Shown: positions 26,735-35,998 of the stretch, piece by piece
How positions within the stretch are numbered: position 1 is the stretch's first letter
Layout: each line of letters begins with the position of its first letter
NCBI GenBank assembly: GCA_016793095.1
Contig: JAEUJQ010000032.1
Coordinates: 248,001-312,000, forward strand
Direction of reading: 5' to 3'
Origin: Myxococcaceae bacterium
GTDB taxonomy: Bacteria; Myxococcota; Myxococcia; Myxococcales; Myxococcaceae
Length of the DNA: 64,000 nucleotides
Translations under genes and position numbers: made by a program
Notes under the pieces: model-generated
The model's input: the letters and a program-made list of their open reading frames with translations, nothing else
Databases searched by the model: none
Told to the model about the DNA's origin: nothing

Positions 26735-28729
26735 CTACCGCTGAACGGTGACGCAGCCCGTGTTGCTCCACAACACCGCGTCGCGCACGCGATAGCAGTA
26801 GGTGCCGTTGGGCCGGCTCACGAACGACTGGGTCGTGCCCGTCACCGGAATCGACGTCGGCGCGCTGAACGCCGGGCTGACGTCCTCCTGCAGCGTGTAC
26901 ATGGAGCCGCACGAGCCTGGCGGGCAGAACCACGACACCGTGTACGCGCCGGTGTTGTTCGTCGGCGGCACCGAGAGCGTGATGGGGCTGACCTGCACGT
27001 CGAAGGTGGCCGTCACGGTGGCGGGCGAGTTCATCACCACGGTGCAGGTGTTCCCCGCGACCGTCCCACAGCCGCTCCACGACGCGAACGTCGAGCCCGA
27101 CTGCGGGTTGGCCGAGAGCACCACTGTCGTCCCTTGCGGGTAGGCCTCGGTGCAGTCCGTGCCGCACGAGATGCCTACCGGAGCGCTCACGATGGTGCCG
27201 CTGCCCTGCCCCGCGGTCGCCGCCGTCAGCAGGTGTGAGGGAGGCAGGACGGTCACGACGACGGTGTTCGAGGGGGCCGACGAGCCGCCGTTGTTCGTCG
27301 CGCGCACGCGAAGGTAATGGGTGCCCTGCATGAGCGTCGTGAGGGTCGTCATGGTGGTGTTCGCCGGCAGCGTCGCGATCTCGACGAAGCCGGTGGACGC
27401 CATCGCGCTGCGATCGACGCGGAAGTCGAGCTCGATCGCCGAGGTGTCCGTCCACCGCAGCTCGACGGCCCCGCTCAGCGTGGTCATCGCGGTCAACATC
27501 GTCGGCGCCGAGGGCGAGGGGTTCGAGGTGAAGGTCGCCGTGACGGTGCGGCTGCTGGCCACCGAGACCACGCAGTCCTGCCCCGAGACCATGTCGCAGC
27601 CCGCCCACCCGCTGAACAGCGAGCCTGCCGCCGGCGTCGCCGTCACCGTCCGGCTCTGGCCCGCCGGCACCAGCTCGTTGCAGTCGGTGCCGCACATGAT
27701 GCCGGTGCCGGTCACCGTGCCGCTGCCGGTGCCGGCTTTCACCACGGTGAGCTGATAGGCCGAGGCGGCCGCTTCGAAGGTGGCCGTGACGGTGCGGTTC
27801 GCGGTGAGCGTGAGCGTGCACGTGTTGCTCGTCGTCGAGTCACAGCCCGCCCAGCCCGCGAAGACGGCGTTCATCGCGGGCGCCGCGGTCAGCACCACCT
27901 GACTACCAACGGACACTGACTCGGTGCAGTCGGCGCCGCACGCGATGCCCATGCCCATCACGGTGCCCGAGCCGGTGCCGTCCTTGTTCACCGTGAGCAC
28001 GACGACGCCGCCCATGGTGGTGTCGATGAAGTTCGCCGTGACGGTGCGGTTCGTCGCCATCGTCACGCCGCACACGGTGCTCGCGACGGAGTCACAGCCT
28101 GTCCACCCCCCGAGCGTCGAGCCGACCGCCGCCGTCGCGCTGAGCGAGACGGACCGGCCCACGGCGCCGGACTCCATGCAGTCTGCTCCACAGTCGATGC
28201 CCATGCCCGTCACCGTGCCACGGCCCGAGCCCGTCTTCGTCACGGTGAGCGCCGTCGAGGTGGGGGTGGTGCCGGTCCCCGCCAGGGAGATGGTGACCTC
28301 TCCGCCCGGGTTCCCCCGCACGACGATGCTGCCCACCGAGCTCACCACCGCGACCGGCGCGAACGCCACGCTGAGCCCACACGAGCCGCCGCCGAACAGC
28401 GAGTCGAGCGCGCAGGCGTTCGACACGAGGCGGAAGCGGTCACCCTCGAGCACCACCTCGAGCGGGCCGGTGTACTGCCCGCCGGTGTTGCTGATCTCGA
28501 TCGCGATCGGCGCCGAGACGTTCCCCGCCGGCACCTGGCCGAACGTCACCGACATGGGCGAGGCGCTCAGGCGCGCCGGGGCCGCGTTCCCTCCAGCCGC
28601 GCTGCCGCCAGCCCGCCCGCCGCCTGCGCTCCCACCCGCGGGCCCTCCAGCGTCTGGCTCGGTGGAGGCCGGAGAACACGCGACAGACAGCACGGCGAGC
28701 TGGACGGTCAGAAGGCAGAGGACGCGCAT
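26735..28729 (-). CDS. Lipoprotein with four ~82-residue beta repeats and an FN3 domain
   Basis: A 664-residue lipoprotein (MRVLCLLTVQLAVLSVAC, Cys18) with a short GGSAGG stalk. A choice-of-anchor-D/ASPM-like beta domain follows (VTFGQVPAGNVSAPIAIEI, LVSNACALDSLFGGGSC). Three tandem repeats each contain GSGxGTVTGMGI-CG-DC and GW-GCDS...TNRTVTATF, the bacterial repeat related to InlB B-repeats, with four Cys per unit. A fibronectin type III domain (LRWTDTSAIELDFRVDR) precedes a fourth repeat. The extreme C-terminus contains SWFCPPGSCGSMYTLQE. Such proteins usually act in adhesion or surface structure. The start is ATG 28729. Confidence 0.85.
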   Translation of the reverse strand: MRVLCLLTVQLAVLSVACSPASTEPDAGGPAGGSAGGGRAGGSAAGGNAAPARLSASPMSVTFGQVPAGNVSAPIAIEISNTGGQYTGPLEVVLEGDRFRLVSNACALDSLFGGGSCGLSVAFAPVAVVSSVGSIVVRGNPGGEVTISLAGTGTTPTSTALTVTKTGSGRGTVTGMGIDCGADCMESGAVGRSVSLSATAAVGSTLGGWTGCDSVASTVCGVTMATNRTVTANFIDTTMGGVVVLTVNKDGTGSGTVMGMGIACGADCTESVSVGSQVVLTAAPAMNAVFAGWAGCDSTTSNTCTLTLTANRTVTATFEAAASAYQLTVVKAGTGSGTVTGTGIMCGTDCNELVPAGQSRTVTATPAAGSLFSGWAGCDMVSGQDCVVSVASSRTVTATFTSNPSPSAPTMLTAMTTLSGAVELRWTDTSAIELDFRVDRSAMASTGFVEIATLPANTTMTTLTTLMQGTHYLRVRATNNGGSSAPSNTVVVTVLPPSHLLTAATAGQGSGTIVSAPVGISCGTDCTEAYPQGTTVVLSANPQSGSTFASWSGCGTVAGNTCTVVMNSPATVTATFDVQVSPITLSVPPTNNTGAYTVSWFCPPGSCGSMYTLQEDVSPAFSAPTSIPVTGTTQSFVSRPNGTYCYRVRDAVLWSNTGCVTVQR

Positions 28730-28831
28730 GCCCCAATGGATCCACCTTCGGCGGGCGAAGTGCAATGGGGCTGCAGCCGCGGTGCGCAATATCTGCTTGT
28801 GCCTGAGCGACGCGGGGCCACACTCGGCCGG

Positions 28832-31207
28832 ATGACAGAGCCGGTGACGCTCCTGAAGCAGGCCGCGAAGGCAACCAGCGCTGGTGACGCCCTGGAGAAG
28901 CTGCTGCTCGTCTGGCAGGGCAACCCCTCGCCAGAGCTGGAGGCGGCCATCCTCGCGCTCGACGACCGCCCCACGCCCTTCGAGGGTGACACCGCGGCCT
29001 TCCGGGCCGCCGTGAAGAAGGCGTCGGCGATGGACCGCGGCCCGCTGCTCGCCGCCGCGACGAAGGGCACGCTCGCCGATGTACGAGACCGCCTCTCGGC
29101 CCTGACAGCCTGGCCTCGCGACCCCCGCACGACCCGGATGCTCGTCGAGCTGCTCTCGAGCGTCCCCTGGTCGTCCGACTCGTCGAAGCCGGCGTGGACG
29201 GCGGCGTTCGAGCTGATGGTGAGGCAGAACGACGCGCGCTTCGTTGCCCTCTCGAAGTCCCTGCCCGCGAAGTGGAAGGTGCGCGCCTCGATGCAGGGCT
29301 GGCTCGAGCGGGCGTTCGCCGGGGCCGTGCAGCGCCTCTCACCTGCGTCAGGCGCCACCAGCGCCGACGAGAAGAAGGCCCTCGACGCGGTGGTGAAGGC
29401 GTTCGCCGCGAAGCCCGCGAGGCCGGGCGTCGGCACGAGAGACGTCGACGCGCTGCTGGCGGCCATCTACGCGGCGCCGGCTGATGACGCGCCCCGGCTC
29501 GTCCTCGCCGACGTGCTCCAGGAACGGAACGACCCACGCGGCGAGTTCATCACCCTGCAGGTGGCGGGCAACCCGAAGGCCAGGAAGCTGCTCGAGCCCA
29601 ACCTGAAGAAGTGGCTCGGCCCGCTCGCGCCGGTGCTCGCCGCCGACGTCGGGTTCCGTCGCGGCTTCCCTGCCGAGGGCAGGACGAAGTTCCGCCACCA
29701 GGCCGACGTCGAGACCTTCGGAGCGCTGCCCGCGTGGGCCACCTTCGAGCGGCTCGAGTGGGGAACACCCACGCCGATTCCGAAGGGCCAGGAGAACGCG
29801 GTGCGCTTCATCGGCCCCGCGTTCCGTCACCTGAAGCACGCCGACGGGCCGTCGCTCGAGCTGCTGCTCGCCGCGAAGCAGCCGTGGGCGCTCGAGTCGC
29901 TCGTCGTCGAGGTCGATCGCTCGAGCCAGCTCGAGGCCCTCGGCGCGAAGCTGCCCACCCTGTTCCCCGGACTGAAGCAGCTGGTCTGCGTCGGTCCCGA
30001 GGCCAGCTGGTTTCAGAAGGTGAAGCACCTGGGCCGCCTCGAGGCGCTCGGCCTCACGTGCAGGCCCGACTCCGCCGACTGGGACGCGCTGAACGCCCTC
30101 GACGTGCCGGCCTTGTGGCTTCGGGTGGCGCGCTCAGCGGGGGACAGCGTCTGGCGCTTCTCCCGCGGTGCAGCCGGGCGCTTCTCGAGCGTCGTCGTCA
30201 CCCTCGACGGCAAGGAACAGCCCGCGCGGCACGTCGAGCGGGCCGAAGCGCTGCCCGGGGGAATGCTCGAGACGTTCGAGGTGGTGGCGACGCGCCGCGC
30301 GCCGGCGGGCGCCGAGGCCCTCGTGAAGAAGGCGCTCCAGGCCGCGGTGACGCGCCGGGCGGCGGGCGGTGGGACGACGCCGAAAGCCGCGACGAGCGCC
30401 CTGCGCGAGCTGCGACGCGCGTTGCTCGCCGGCACCGTGAAAGGCGGCGACGCGCTCGTGGTGGATGTGGACGGCGCGCAGTTGGTGAAGAGGGGCTCGA
30501 GCGAGGTCGTCGGCAAGCTGGACTCGAAGGAAATGAGCTGCGCCGGCCTCGACGCCGACGGCACGCTGCTCGCCGTCGTCACGTGGAAGCAGGTGATGCT
30601 CTACTCGCTGCCGGATCTCGTCGAGCGCTGGAGTGTGCCGACTCCGTTCTTCGAGGCGCGAGCGCTCTGCTTCGTCGACGGCGCGCTGTGGCACCTCGCG
30701 CGCACCGGCTCCGAGCGGCTCGACCTGAAGACGGGCAAGCAGCTCGAGAAGGTGGGGCCGGGCGCACGCCTGCTCGAGGTGTCACGGGACGGGAGGTGGT
30801 GGCTCGGTTACGGCAAGTCGCCTGGCACGCTCAGCGTCGGGCCGGCGGGGGGCAAGAAGCGCTCCGAGTTCGCGGCCACCACCGCGACGTTCCTTCCCGA
30901 CGGGCGCGTGCTGGCCGCCGGAGGCTCGCGCACCGACGCACTGACGCTGAGCCTCGTCGACGCCGCCACAGGTGCAGTGACCGCGCAGGCGGCTGGGAAG
31001 GTCGTCGGCTTCCCCGAGCACCTCACCGCGTCCCCCGGCGGCCGGTTCGCCACCCTGCGGGGCGACGGCGCCATCGTCGTCATCGACACGAGCCCGCTCA
31101 CCATCACCCACGTCGAGAAGACGGCGAGCGCGCAGCTCGCCAACGTGACGCCGGACGGGAAGACGCTGCTGCTGGCCAGCTCGTCCTTCGAGAGCAAGGC
31201 CCTGTGA
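28832..31207 (+). CDS. TIGR02996-domain protein with leucine-rich-like and propeller-like regions
   Basis: A 791-residue soluble protein without signal. Around residues 205-235 is the TIGR02996 signature LLAAIYAAPADDAPRLVLAD followed by WLQER-type NDPRGEFITLQ, common in myxobacterial and planctomycete proteins. The region after it (AWATFERLEWGTP, LKHADGPSLELLL) resembles leucine-rich repeats typical of these proteins. The C-terminal 250 residues look like a beta-propeller (LDADGTLLAVVTWKQVMLYS, ASPGGRFATLRGDGAIVVID). CACACT lies 7 bases before the ATG. It is coupled to the S9 peptidase gene by a GTGA overlap. Function unknown. Confidence 0.82.
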   Translation: MTEPVTLLKQAAKATSAGDALEKLLLVWQGNPSPELEAAILALDDRPTPFEGDTAAFRAAVKKASAMDRGPLLAAATKGTLADVRDRLSALTAWPRDPRTTRMLVELLSSVPWSSDSSKPAWTAAFELMVRQNDARFVALSKSLPAKWKVRASMQGWLERAFAGAVQRLSPASGATSADEKKALDAVVKAFAAKPARPGVGTRDVDALLAAIYAAPADDAPRLVLADVLQERNDPRGEFITLQVAGNPKARKLLEPNLKKWLGPLAPVLAADVGFRRGFPAEGRTKFRHQADVETFGALPAWATFERLEWGTPTPIPKGQENAVRFIGPAFRHLKHADGPSLELLLAAKQPWALESLVVEVDRSSQLEALGAKLPTLFPGLKQLVCVGPEASWFQKVKHLGRLEALGLTCRPDSADWDALNALDVPALWLRVARSAGDSVWRFSRGAAGRFSSVVVTLDGKEQPARHVERAEALPGGMLETFEVVATRRAPAGAEALVKKALQAAVTRRAAGGGTTPKAATSALRELRRALLAGTVKGGDALVVDVDGAQLVKRGSSEVVGKLDSKEMSCAGLDADGTLLAVVTWKQVMLYSLPDLVERWSVPTPFFEARALCFVDGALWHLARTGSERLDLKTGKQLEKVGPGARLLEVSRDGRWWLGYGKSPGTLSVGPAGGKKRSEFAATTATFLPDGRVLAAGGSRTDALTLSLVDAATGAVTAQAAGKVVGFPEHLTASPGGRFATLRGDGAIVVIDTSPLTITHVEKTASAQLANVTPDGKTLLLASSSFESKAL

Positions 31208-33153
31208 CGTCGCTGCTCGTCCTCGCGCTGCTGAGGGCCTCGGACGCGGGCTCGACCCCTGACGCCGGCCCGGCGCCGCTCGTGCCCCGCGCGCTCCTGT
31301 TCGGGAACGCCGAGCTCGCCTCGCCGCAGCTGTCGCCCGACGGGCTCAAGGTGGCCTTCCTGAAGCCAGACCCGAACGACGTGGTCCAGCTCTGGGTGCG
31401 CACGGTGGGCGCAGCCGACGACGTGCAGCTCACCTCGGAGCCCTCGCGCAGCCTCCGCTCGTTCCGGTGGGCCGAGGACGCGTCGGCGCTGCTCTACCCG
31501 CAGGACCTGGGAGGCGACGAGCGCTTCCACCTCTTCGTCGTCGAGCTCGCGACGAAGGCCACGCGCGACCTCACGCCCTGGCCCGGCTCACGCAACGAGC
31601 TGCTCGAGACGAGCCCGAAGGCGCCGGACTTCGCCCTCGTCACCTCGAACCGCCGTGACGCCCGCGCCGCCGACGTGCTGCGCCTCAACTGGAAGAGCGG
31701 CGCTGTCGAGCTCGACACCCGCAACCCGGGCGACGTCACCCAGTGGCTCGTGGACGCGGACTTCAAGGTGCGGGGCGCGAAGGCGGCGCTCGCCAACGGA
31801 GGCTCCGAGCTGCGCGTGCGCGACACGGTGAAGTCGCCCTGGCGCGCGCTCATCACCGCGAGCCTCGAGGAGAACCTGCGGCCCTGGGGCTTCACCCTCG
31901 ACGGCAAGAGCCTGTTGCTCGCCTCGACCATCTCGAGCGACACCGACCGCGTCATCGAGAAGTCGCTCAAGACGGGCACCGAGCGGCTGCTGGCGACGAA
32001 CGCGAAGAGCGACGTGGTGGACGTGTCGTGGAACCGCGCGACCTCGTCGCTGCGCGCGGTGGCCTTCGAGGTGAACGGGCGGCGCGAGTGGACCAGCCTC
32101 GACTGGCTCTTCCCCATCGAGGTGGACCAGCTCCGGGCGTTCGGCAGCGGAGAGCTCGACATCGTCTCCACCGACCGCCTCGACGTGAAGTGGGTCGTCT
32201 CGTTCTCCAGCGACACCCAGCCGCCGACGTACCTGGTGTGGGACCGCAAGGCGAAGCAGGCCACGCCCATCGGGAGCGCCTTCCCGAAGCTGGCGACCGC
32301 GGTCCTCTCGCCCGTGACACCGGTGACCATCCCGGCGAGAGACGGCCTGGGCCTGCAGGCGTTCCTCACCGTGCCGGCGGGGGCGAGCCCGGTGAAGCGA
32401 CCGCTGGTGGTGCTCGTTCACGGCGGGCCCTGGTGGCGCGACCGCCTCGGCTTCCACCCGAACGCGCAGTGGCTGGCGAACCGCGGCGCTGCGGTGCTGC
32501 AGGTGAACTACCGGGGCTCCACCGGGTACGGGAAGCGCTTCGTCACCGCGGGCAACCGGCAGTGGGGGCTCGCCATGCAGGACGATCTCTCGGACGCCGT
32601 CGCGTGGGCGGTGAAGGAAGGCGTCGCCGACCCCGCGCGCGTCGCCATCATGGGGCAGAGCTACGGCGGCTACGCGACGTTGATGGGCCTCGCGAAGACG
32701 CCCGAGCTGTACCGCTGCGGCGTCGACCTCGTCGGCCCCGCCAACCTGTTCACGCTGCTCGCGGCCGTGCCGCCGTGGTGGAAGGCCCAGGAAGCCACCT
32801 TCTTCCGCCGCGTCGGCAACCCGAACGACCCGAAGGACAAGGAGCTGCTGACCGCCGCCTCGCCGGCCTTCATCGCCGACCGCATCACCGCGCCGCTCCT
32901 CATCGGGCAGGGCGAGAACGACCCGCGCGTAAAGCCGTCGGAGTCGGAGCAGATCGTCTCGGCCATGCGCGCCGCGAGCCGGCAGGTGACGTACGTCGTG
33001 TATCCGGACGAGGGCCACGGGCTGACGCGGGCGGCGAACCGGCTCGACTTCGCGGCGCGCGCCGAGGCGTTCCTCGCGACGTGCCTGGGGCTGCGGAGCG
33101 AGCCGCTGCCGAAGGGCGGAAGCGTCGCCGGCTCCTCGGCCCAGCTCCGGTGA
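31204..33153 (+). CDS. S9-family peptidase (prolyl oligopeptidase / acylaminoacyl-peptidase type)
   Basis: A 649-residue serine peptidase with a short hydrophobic N-terminus (SLLVLALLRASDAG), likely exported. An N-terminal beta-propeller (residues 35-370; SPQLSPDGLKVAFLKPD) is followed by an alpha/beta-hydrolase domain. The catalytic triad is intact: Ser486 in GQSYGGY, Asp573 in GENDPRVK and His605 in DEGHGL. The oxyanion region is HGGPWWRD, and YRGSTGYGK is typical of the family. The GTG start overlaps the upstream stop, so expression is tied to the TIGR02996 gene. It probably trims peptides outside the cytoplasm. Confidence 0.92.
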   Translation: MTSLLVLALLRASDAGSTPDAGPAPLVPRALLFGNAELASPQLSPDGLKVAFLKPDPNDVVQLWVRTVGAADDVQLTSEPSRSLRSFRWAEDASALLYPQDLGGDERFHLFVVELATKATRDLTPWPGSRNELLETSPKAPDFALVTSNRRDARAADVLRLNWKSGAVELDTRNPGDVTQWLVDADFKVRGAKAALANGGSELRVRDTVKSPWRALITASLEENLRPWGFTLDGKSLLLASTISSDTDRVIEKSLKTGTERLLATNAKSDVVDVSWNRATSSLRAVAFEVNGRREWTSLDWLFPIEVDQLRAFGSGELDIVSTDRLDVKWVVSFSSDTQPPTYLVWDRKAKQATPIGSAFPKLATAVLSPVTPVTIPARDGLGLQAFLTVPAGASPVKRPLVVLVHGGPWWRDRLGFHPNAQWLANRGAAVLQVNYRGSTGYGKRFVTAGNRQWGLAMQDDLSDAVAWAVKEGVADPARVAIMGQSYGGYATLMGLAKTPELYRCGVDLVGPANLFTLLAAVPPWWKAQEATFFRRVGNPNDPKDKELLTAASPAFIADRITAPLLIGQGENDPRVKPSESEQIVSAMRAASRQVTYVVYPDEGHGLTRAANRLDFAARAEAFLATCLGLRSEPLPKGGSVAGSSAQLR

Positions 33154-33162
33154 CCCGGACCT

Positions 33163-33183
33163 CGACCACCCCGGCGGTGGTCG
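33163..33183 (+). terminator. Hairpin after the S9 peptidase gene
   Basis: CGACCACC and GGTGGTCG form a perfect 8-bp stem with a 5-base loop, 10 bases after the stop. No T-run follows, so a rho-independent terminator is not certain; it may instead be a REP-like element or an mRNA-stabilising hairpin. Confidence 0.35.
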
Positions 33184-33360
33184 GAGTCGCGCGAGTCGAG
33201 GCGGGACGTGAGACCTGAACGGCGCTCCTCCGTCTGCTCATGAAGGCCGCCCAACGCTGGCCGGAACCCCTCGATTTCATGAACCCGGGAGTGTCAGACA
33301 ATGTGGACAGCGCTGAGCTGCACCATCGACGTGTGCCAGGGGTCGACGCGCCGACCTGCC

Positions 33361-35973
33361 ATGCGCTCACTCACCACCGCCCTCGCCCTGTCCGTCGTCG
33401 TCCTCTTCGCGGGCTGTGGCGCCGTCCGCCAGCCTGACCGCTGTGGCCCGGCGAGCTGCGCGGGCTGCTGCGACGCGAGCGGGCAGTGCGTTGCCGGCGT
33501 GCTCCCCGAGGCGTGCGGCTTCGCTGGCGCGGCGTGCGTGCGGTGCGAGCTCGTCAGCACCTGCGTCGCCGGGGCCTGTCGCGCCTCGATCGGCTGCACG
33601 GGCTGCATGGCGAACGGCACGTGCGTGGGCGGCGCTGACGACGGTGCGTGTGGACGTGGCGGAGTCGCGTGTGACGTCTGCGGCGCGGGTGAGCGCTGCC
33701 TCGACGGCGCGTGCGGGATGGCGAGCGCAGGCGGGGCCGGTGGTGGTGCGGTCCAGGGCGGAGGCGCGGGAGGCGGCTTCGTGACCGGCGGAGGTGACGC
33801 GGGCGGCCCGACCGGCGGAGGTTTCGTCGCGGGCGGAGGCTTCGTCGCGGGCGGAGGCTTCGTCACGGGCGGCGGGAGCGCGGGCGGCTTCGTCACGGGC
33901 GGAGGCGTCGTCGCGGGCGGCGGGAGCGCGGGCGGCGGGAGCGCGGGCGGCGTCGTCGCGGGCGGCGGGAGCGCGGGCGGCTCGGTCGGCGGCGGCGGCT
34001 TCGTGGCGGGTGGTGGCGCTGGTGGCGGTCTCTCGACGGGAGGAGGCGGCGGCTCCAGCACCGTCTGCGCCTCTGGCGATTCGTGCACGGCGTCTGCAGC
34101 GAACGGCGGGTGCTGTGGGGCCTATCCGTACTGCCGTGGGTCGCCCGGCGCGCCTGCGACGAAGTGCCGCACCTCATGTGGCGTGGATCAGATCGCCTGC
34201 ACGTCATCAGCGGACTGCTGCGCGGGGCTGTCGTGTCTGTCAGGCCTCTGCACGACGGGTGGGACCGGCGGCGGCGCAGGTGGAGGCAGCGCCGACCCGT
34301 GCGCAGCGAACACCACCTGCTCGACCTGCACGGCGGCGAACACCTGCGGCTGGTGCAACGGCTCGTGTCGCACCGGCACGCAGTCGGGGTCGGCTGACGG
34401 CGCGTGCACCGCGACGGCCGGCACCTGGGCGTGGGTCTCGTCGGCGTGTGGCGGAACGGGCGGCGGCGCGGGCGGCGGCTCCGCGTCGTGCACCGGCCAG
34501 CCCTGCACCTCGTACACGCAGTGCTGCTCGAGCTCGAACTACTGCCGGGGCTCGACGGTCGGGGCGGCGCCCTCGTGTCAGGCCACCCCGGGGCCCGCGG
34601 GTGTCCGCTGCACCAGCACCGGCGAGTGCGCAAGCCCGCTGTCCTGCATCAACGGCGTCTGCGGGAGCGGCTCCGCCTGCACGCCCACCAACGGCACCTG
34701 CTCGCAGCACTCGGACTGCTGCTCGGGCAACCTCTGCTCGCTGGGCCGCTGCATGGCGGGTACCTGCGGGGCGGCGGGCACAGGCTGCATCTTTGGAGAC
34801 GAGTGCTGCAGCGGCCTCATCTGCAACGCGAACGGGCTGTGCCAGACGCAGCAGACCGGCTGCGGCCAGCTCTACGCGTCGTGCTCGACGAACTCCGACT
34901 GCTGCACCTCGGCCGGCCTGTCGTGCGTGAACTTCCAGTGCCGCTACGCGACCTCGTGCCGGCCTCTCGGAGACACCTGCTCCTCGTCGACGCCGTGCTG
35001 CTCGGGCCTCACCTGCTCCGGCGGCGTCTGCTCGTCCGGGCCGACGTGCGGGCTCTCGGGCCAGTCGTGCTCCTCGGCGTACCCGTGCTGCTCGGGCCTC
35101 ACCTGCTCGGGCGGGTTCTGCACATCGGGGCCGACGTGCCGCGCCTCGGGCCAGTCGTGCTCGTCGACCTCGCCGTGCTGCTCGGGCCTGACGTGCTCCG
35201 CCGGCGTCTGCTCGTCCGGGCCGACGTGCGGGCTCTCGGGCCAGTCGTGCTCCTCGGCGTACCCGTGCTGCTCGGGCCTCACCTGCTCGAGCGGGTTCTG
35301 CACATCGGGGCCGACGTGCCGCGCCTCGGGCCAGTCGTGCTCGTCGACCTCGCCGTGCTGCTCGGGCCTCACCTGCTCGAGCGGGTTCTGCACATCGGGG
35401 CCGACGTGCGGGCTCTCGGGTGACGGCTGCTCCTCGACCTCTCCCTGCTGCTCCGGCCTGACCTGCAACCTGGGCGTGTGCGGCGCCGCGCCGACGTGTC
35501 TCGCCTCGGGCTCCGCGTGCGGCTCGGCGACGAGCCCGTGCTGCTCGAGCGCGCCGTACTGCGTCGGCTCCACGTCGTCGTCGACGCTCGCGTGCCGTTC
35601 GACCTGCGCGAGCAACGGCGTGGCCGCCCGGAGCGCGTCGGAGTGCTGCGCCGGCCTCGTGCGCAACAGCGCTGGCATCTGCGTTCAGCCCTGCGTCGGC
35701 ACCGGCGGCGCGTGTGGCGCGGGCGCGAGCTGCTGCTCGGGCCTCACCTGCACGTCAGGCGTGTGCAGGGCGCCGCCAGCGTGCAAGCCCTTCGGCGAGC
35801 TGTGCAGCAGCCGCTCCGAGTGCTGCTCGAGCGCGCCGGTCTGTGGCTCCGACGCCACCAACCAGTTCCAGCGCTGCCGGACCACCTGCGTGCCTCACCT
35901 CGGGGCGGCGTCCTCCACCGCCGACTGCTGCCCGGGCCTTTACCGGAACAGCCTCGGCTGGTGCGCGATGTGA
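33361..35973 (+). CDS. Stalked lipoprotein with an array of about twelve knottin-like modules
   Basis: An 870-residue lipoprotein (MRSLTTALALSVVVLFAGC, Cys19). A Cys-rich head precedes a Gly-rich stalk at about residues 122-232. Then comes a long array of modules of about 25-30 residues with the spacing C-x6-C-x5-CC-x4-C-x4-C, for example CGLSGQSCSSAYPCC and CTPTNGTCSQHSDCC. This is the cysteine pattern of inhibitor-cystine-knot (knottin) folds such as conotoxins. Six consecutive modules (34957-35496) are near-identical. The array also includes looser Cys-rich units. Secretion and disulfide pairing are implied. Function could be adhesion, protease inhibition or a structural surface spike; the sequence does not decide. 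Confidence 0.83.
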   Translation: MRSLTTALALSVVVLFAGCGAVRQPDRCGPASCAGCCDASGQCVAGVLPEACGFAGAACVRCELVSTCVAGACRASIGCTGCMANGTCVGGADDGACGRGGVACDVCGAGERCLDGACGMASAGGAGGGAVQGGGAGGGFVTGGGDAGGPTGGGFVAGGGFVAGGGFVTGGGSAGGFVTGGGVVAGGGSAGGGSAGGVVAGGGSAGGSVGGGGFVAGGGAGGGLSTGGGGGSSTVCASGDSCTASAANGGCCGAYPYCRGSPGAPATKCRTSCGVDQIACTSSADCCAGLSCLSGLCTTGGTGGGAGGGSADPCAANTTCSTCTAANTCGWCNGSCRTGTQSGSADGACTATAGTWAWVSSACGGTGGGAGGGSASCTGQPCTSYTQCCSSSNYCRGSTVGAAPSCQATPGPAGVRCTSTGECASPLSCINGVCGSGSACTPTNGTCSQHSDCCSGNLCSLGRCMAGTCGAAGTGCIFGDECCSGLICNANGLCQTQQTGCGQLYASCSTNSDCCTSAGLSCVNFQCRYATSCRPLGDTCSSSTPCCSGLTCSGGVCSSGPTCGLSGQSCSSAYPCCSGLTCSGGFCTSGPTCRASGQSCSSTSPCCSGLTCSAGVCSSGPTCGLSGQSCSSAYPCCSGLTCSSGFCTSGPTCRASGQSCSSTSPCCSGLTCSSGFCTSGPTCGLSGDGCSSTSPCCSGLTCNLGVCGAAPTCLASGSACGSATSPCCSSAPYCVGSTSSSTLACRSTCASNGVAARSASECCAGLVRNSAGICVQPCVGTGGACGAGASCCSGLTCTSGVCRAPPACKPFGELCSSRSECCSSAPVCGSDATNQFQRCRTTCVPHLGAASSTADCCPGLYRNSLGWCAM
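33724..34053 (+). repeat. Gly-rich stalk repeats of the knottin-like lipoprotein
   Basis: Alternating 12-24-base units such as ggcggaggcttcgtc and gcgggcggcgggagc, all multiples of three, encoding GGGFVAGG and GGGSAGG runs. Confidence 0.82.
34957..35496 (+). repeat. Six 90-bp tandem repeats encoding knottin-like modules, with a 180-bp higher-order duplication
   Basis: The unit is 90 bases (30 residues) and six fit end to end. Bases 35041-35160 and 35221-35340 differ at a single position, so pairs of units (180 bp) were duplicated together recently. Confidence 0.9.
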
Positions 35974-35998
35974 CGTGACGCTGGCGAACGCGGCACGG

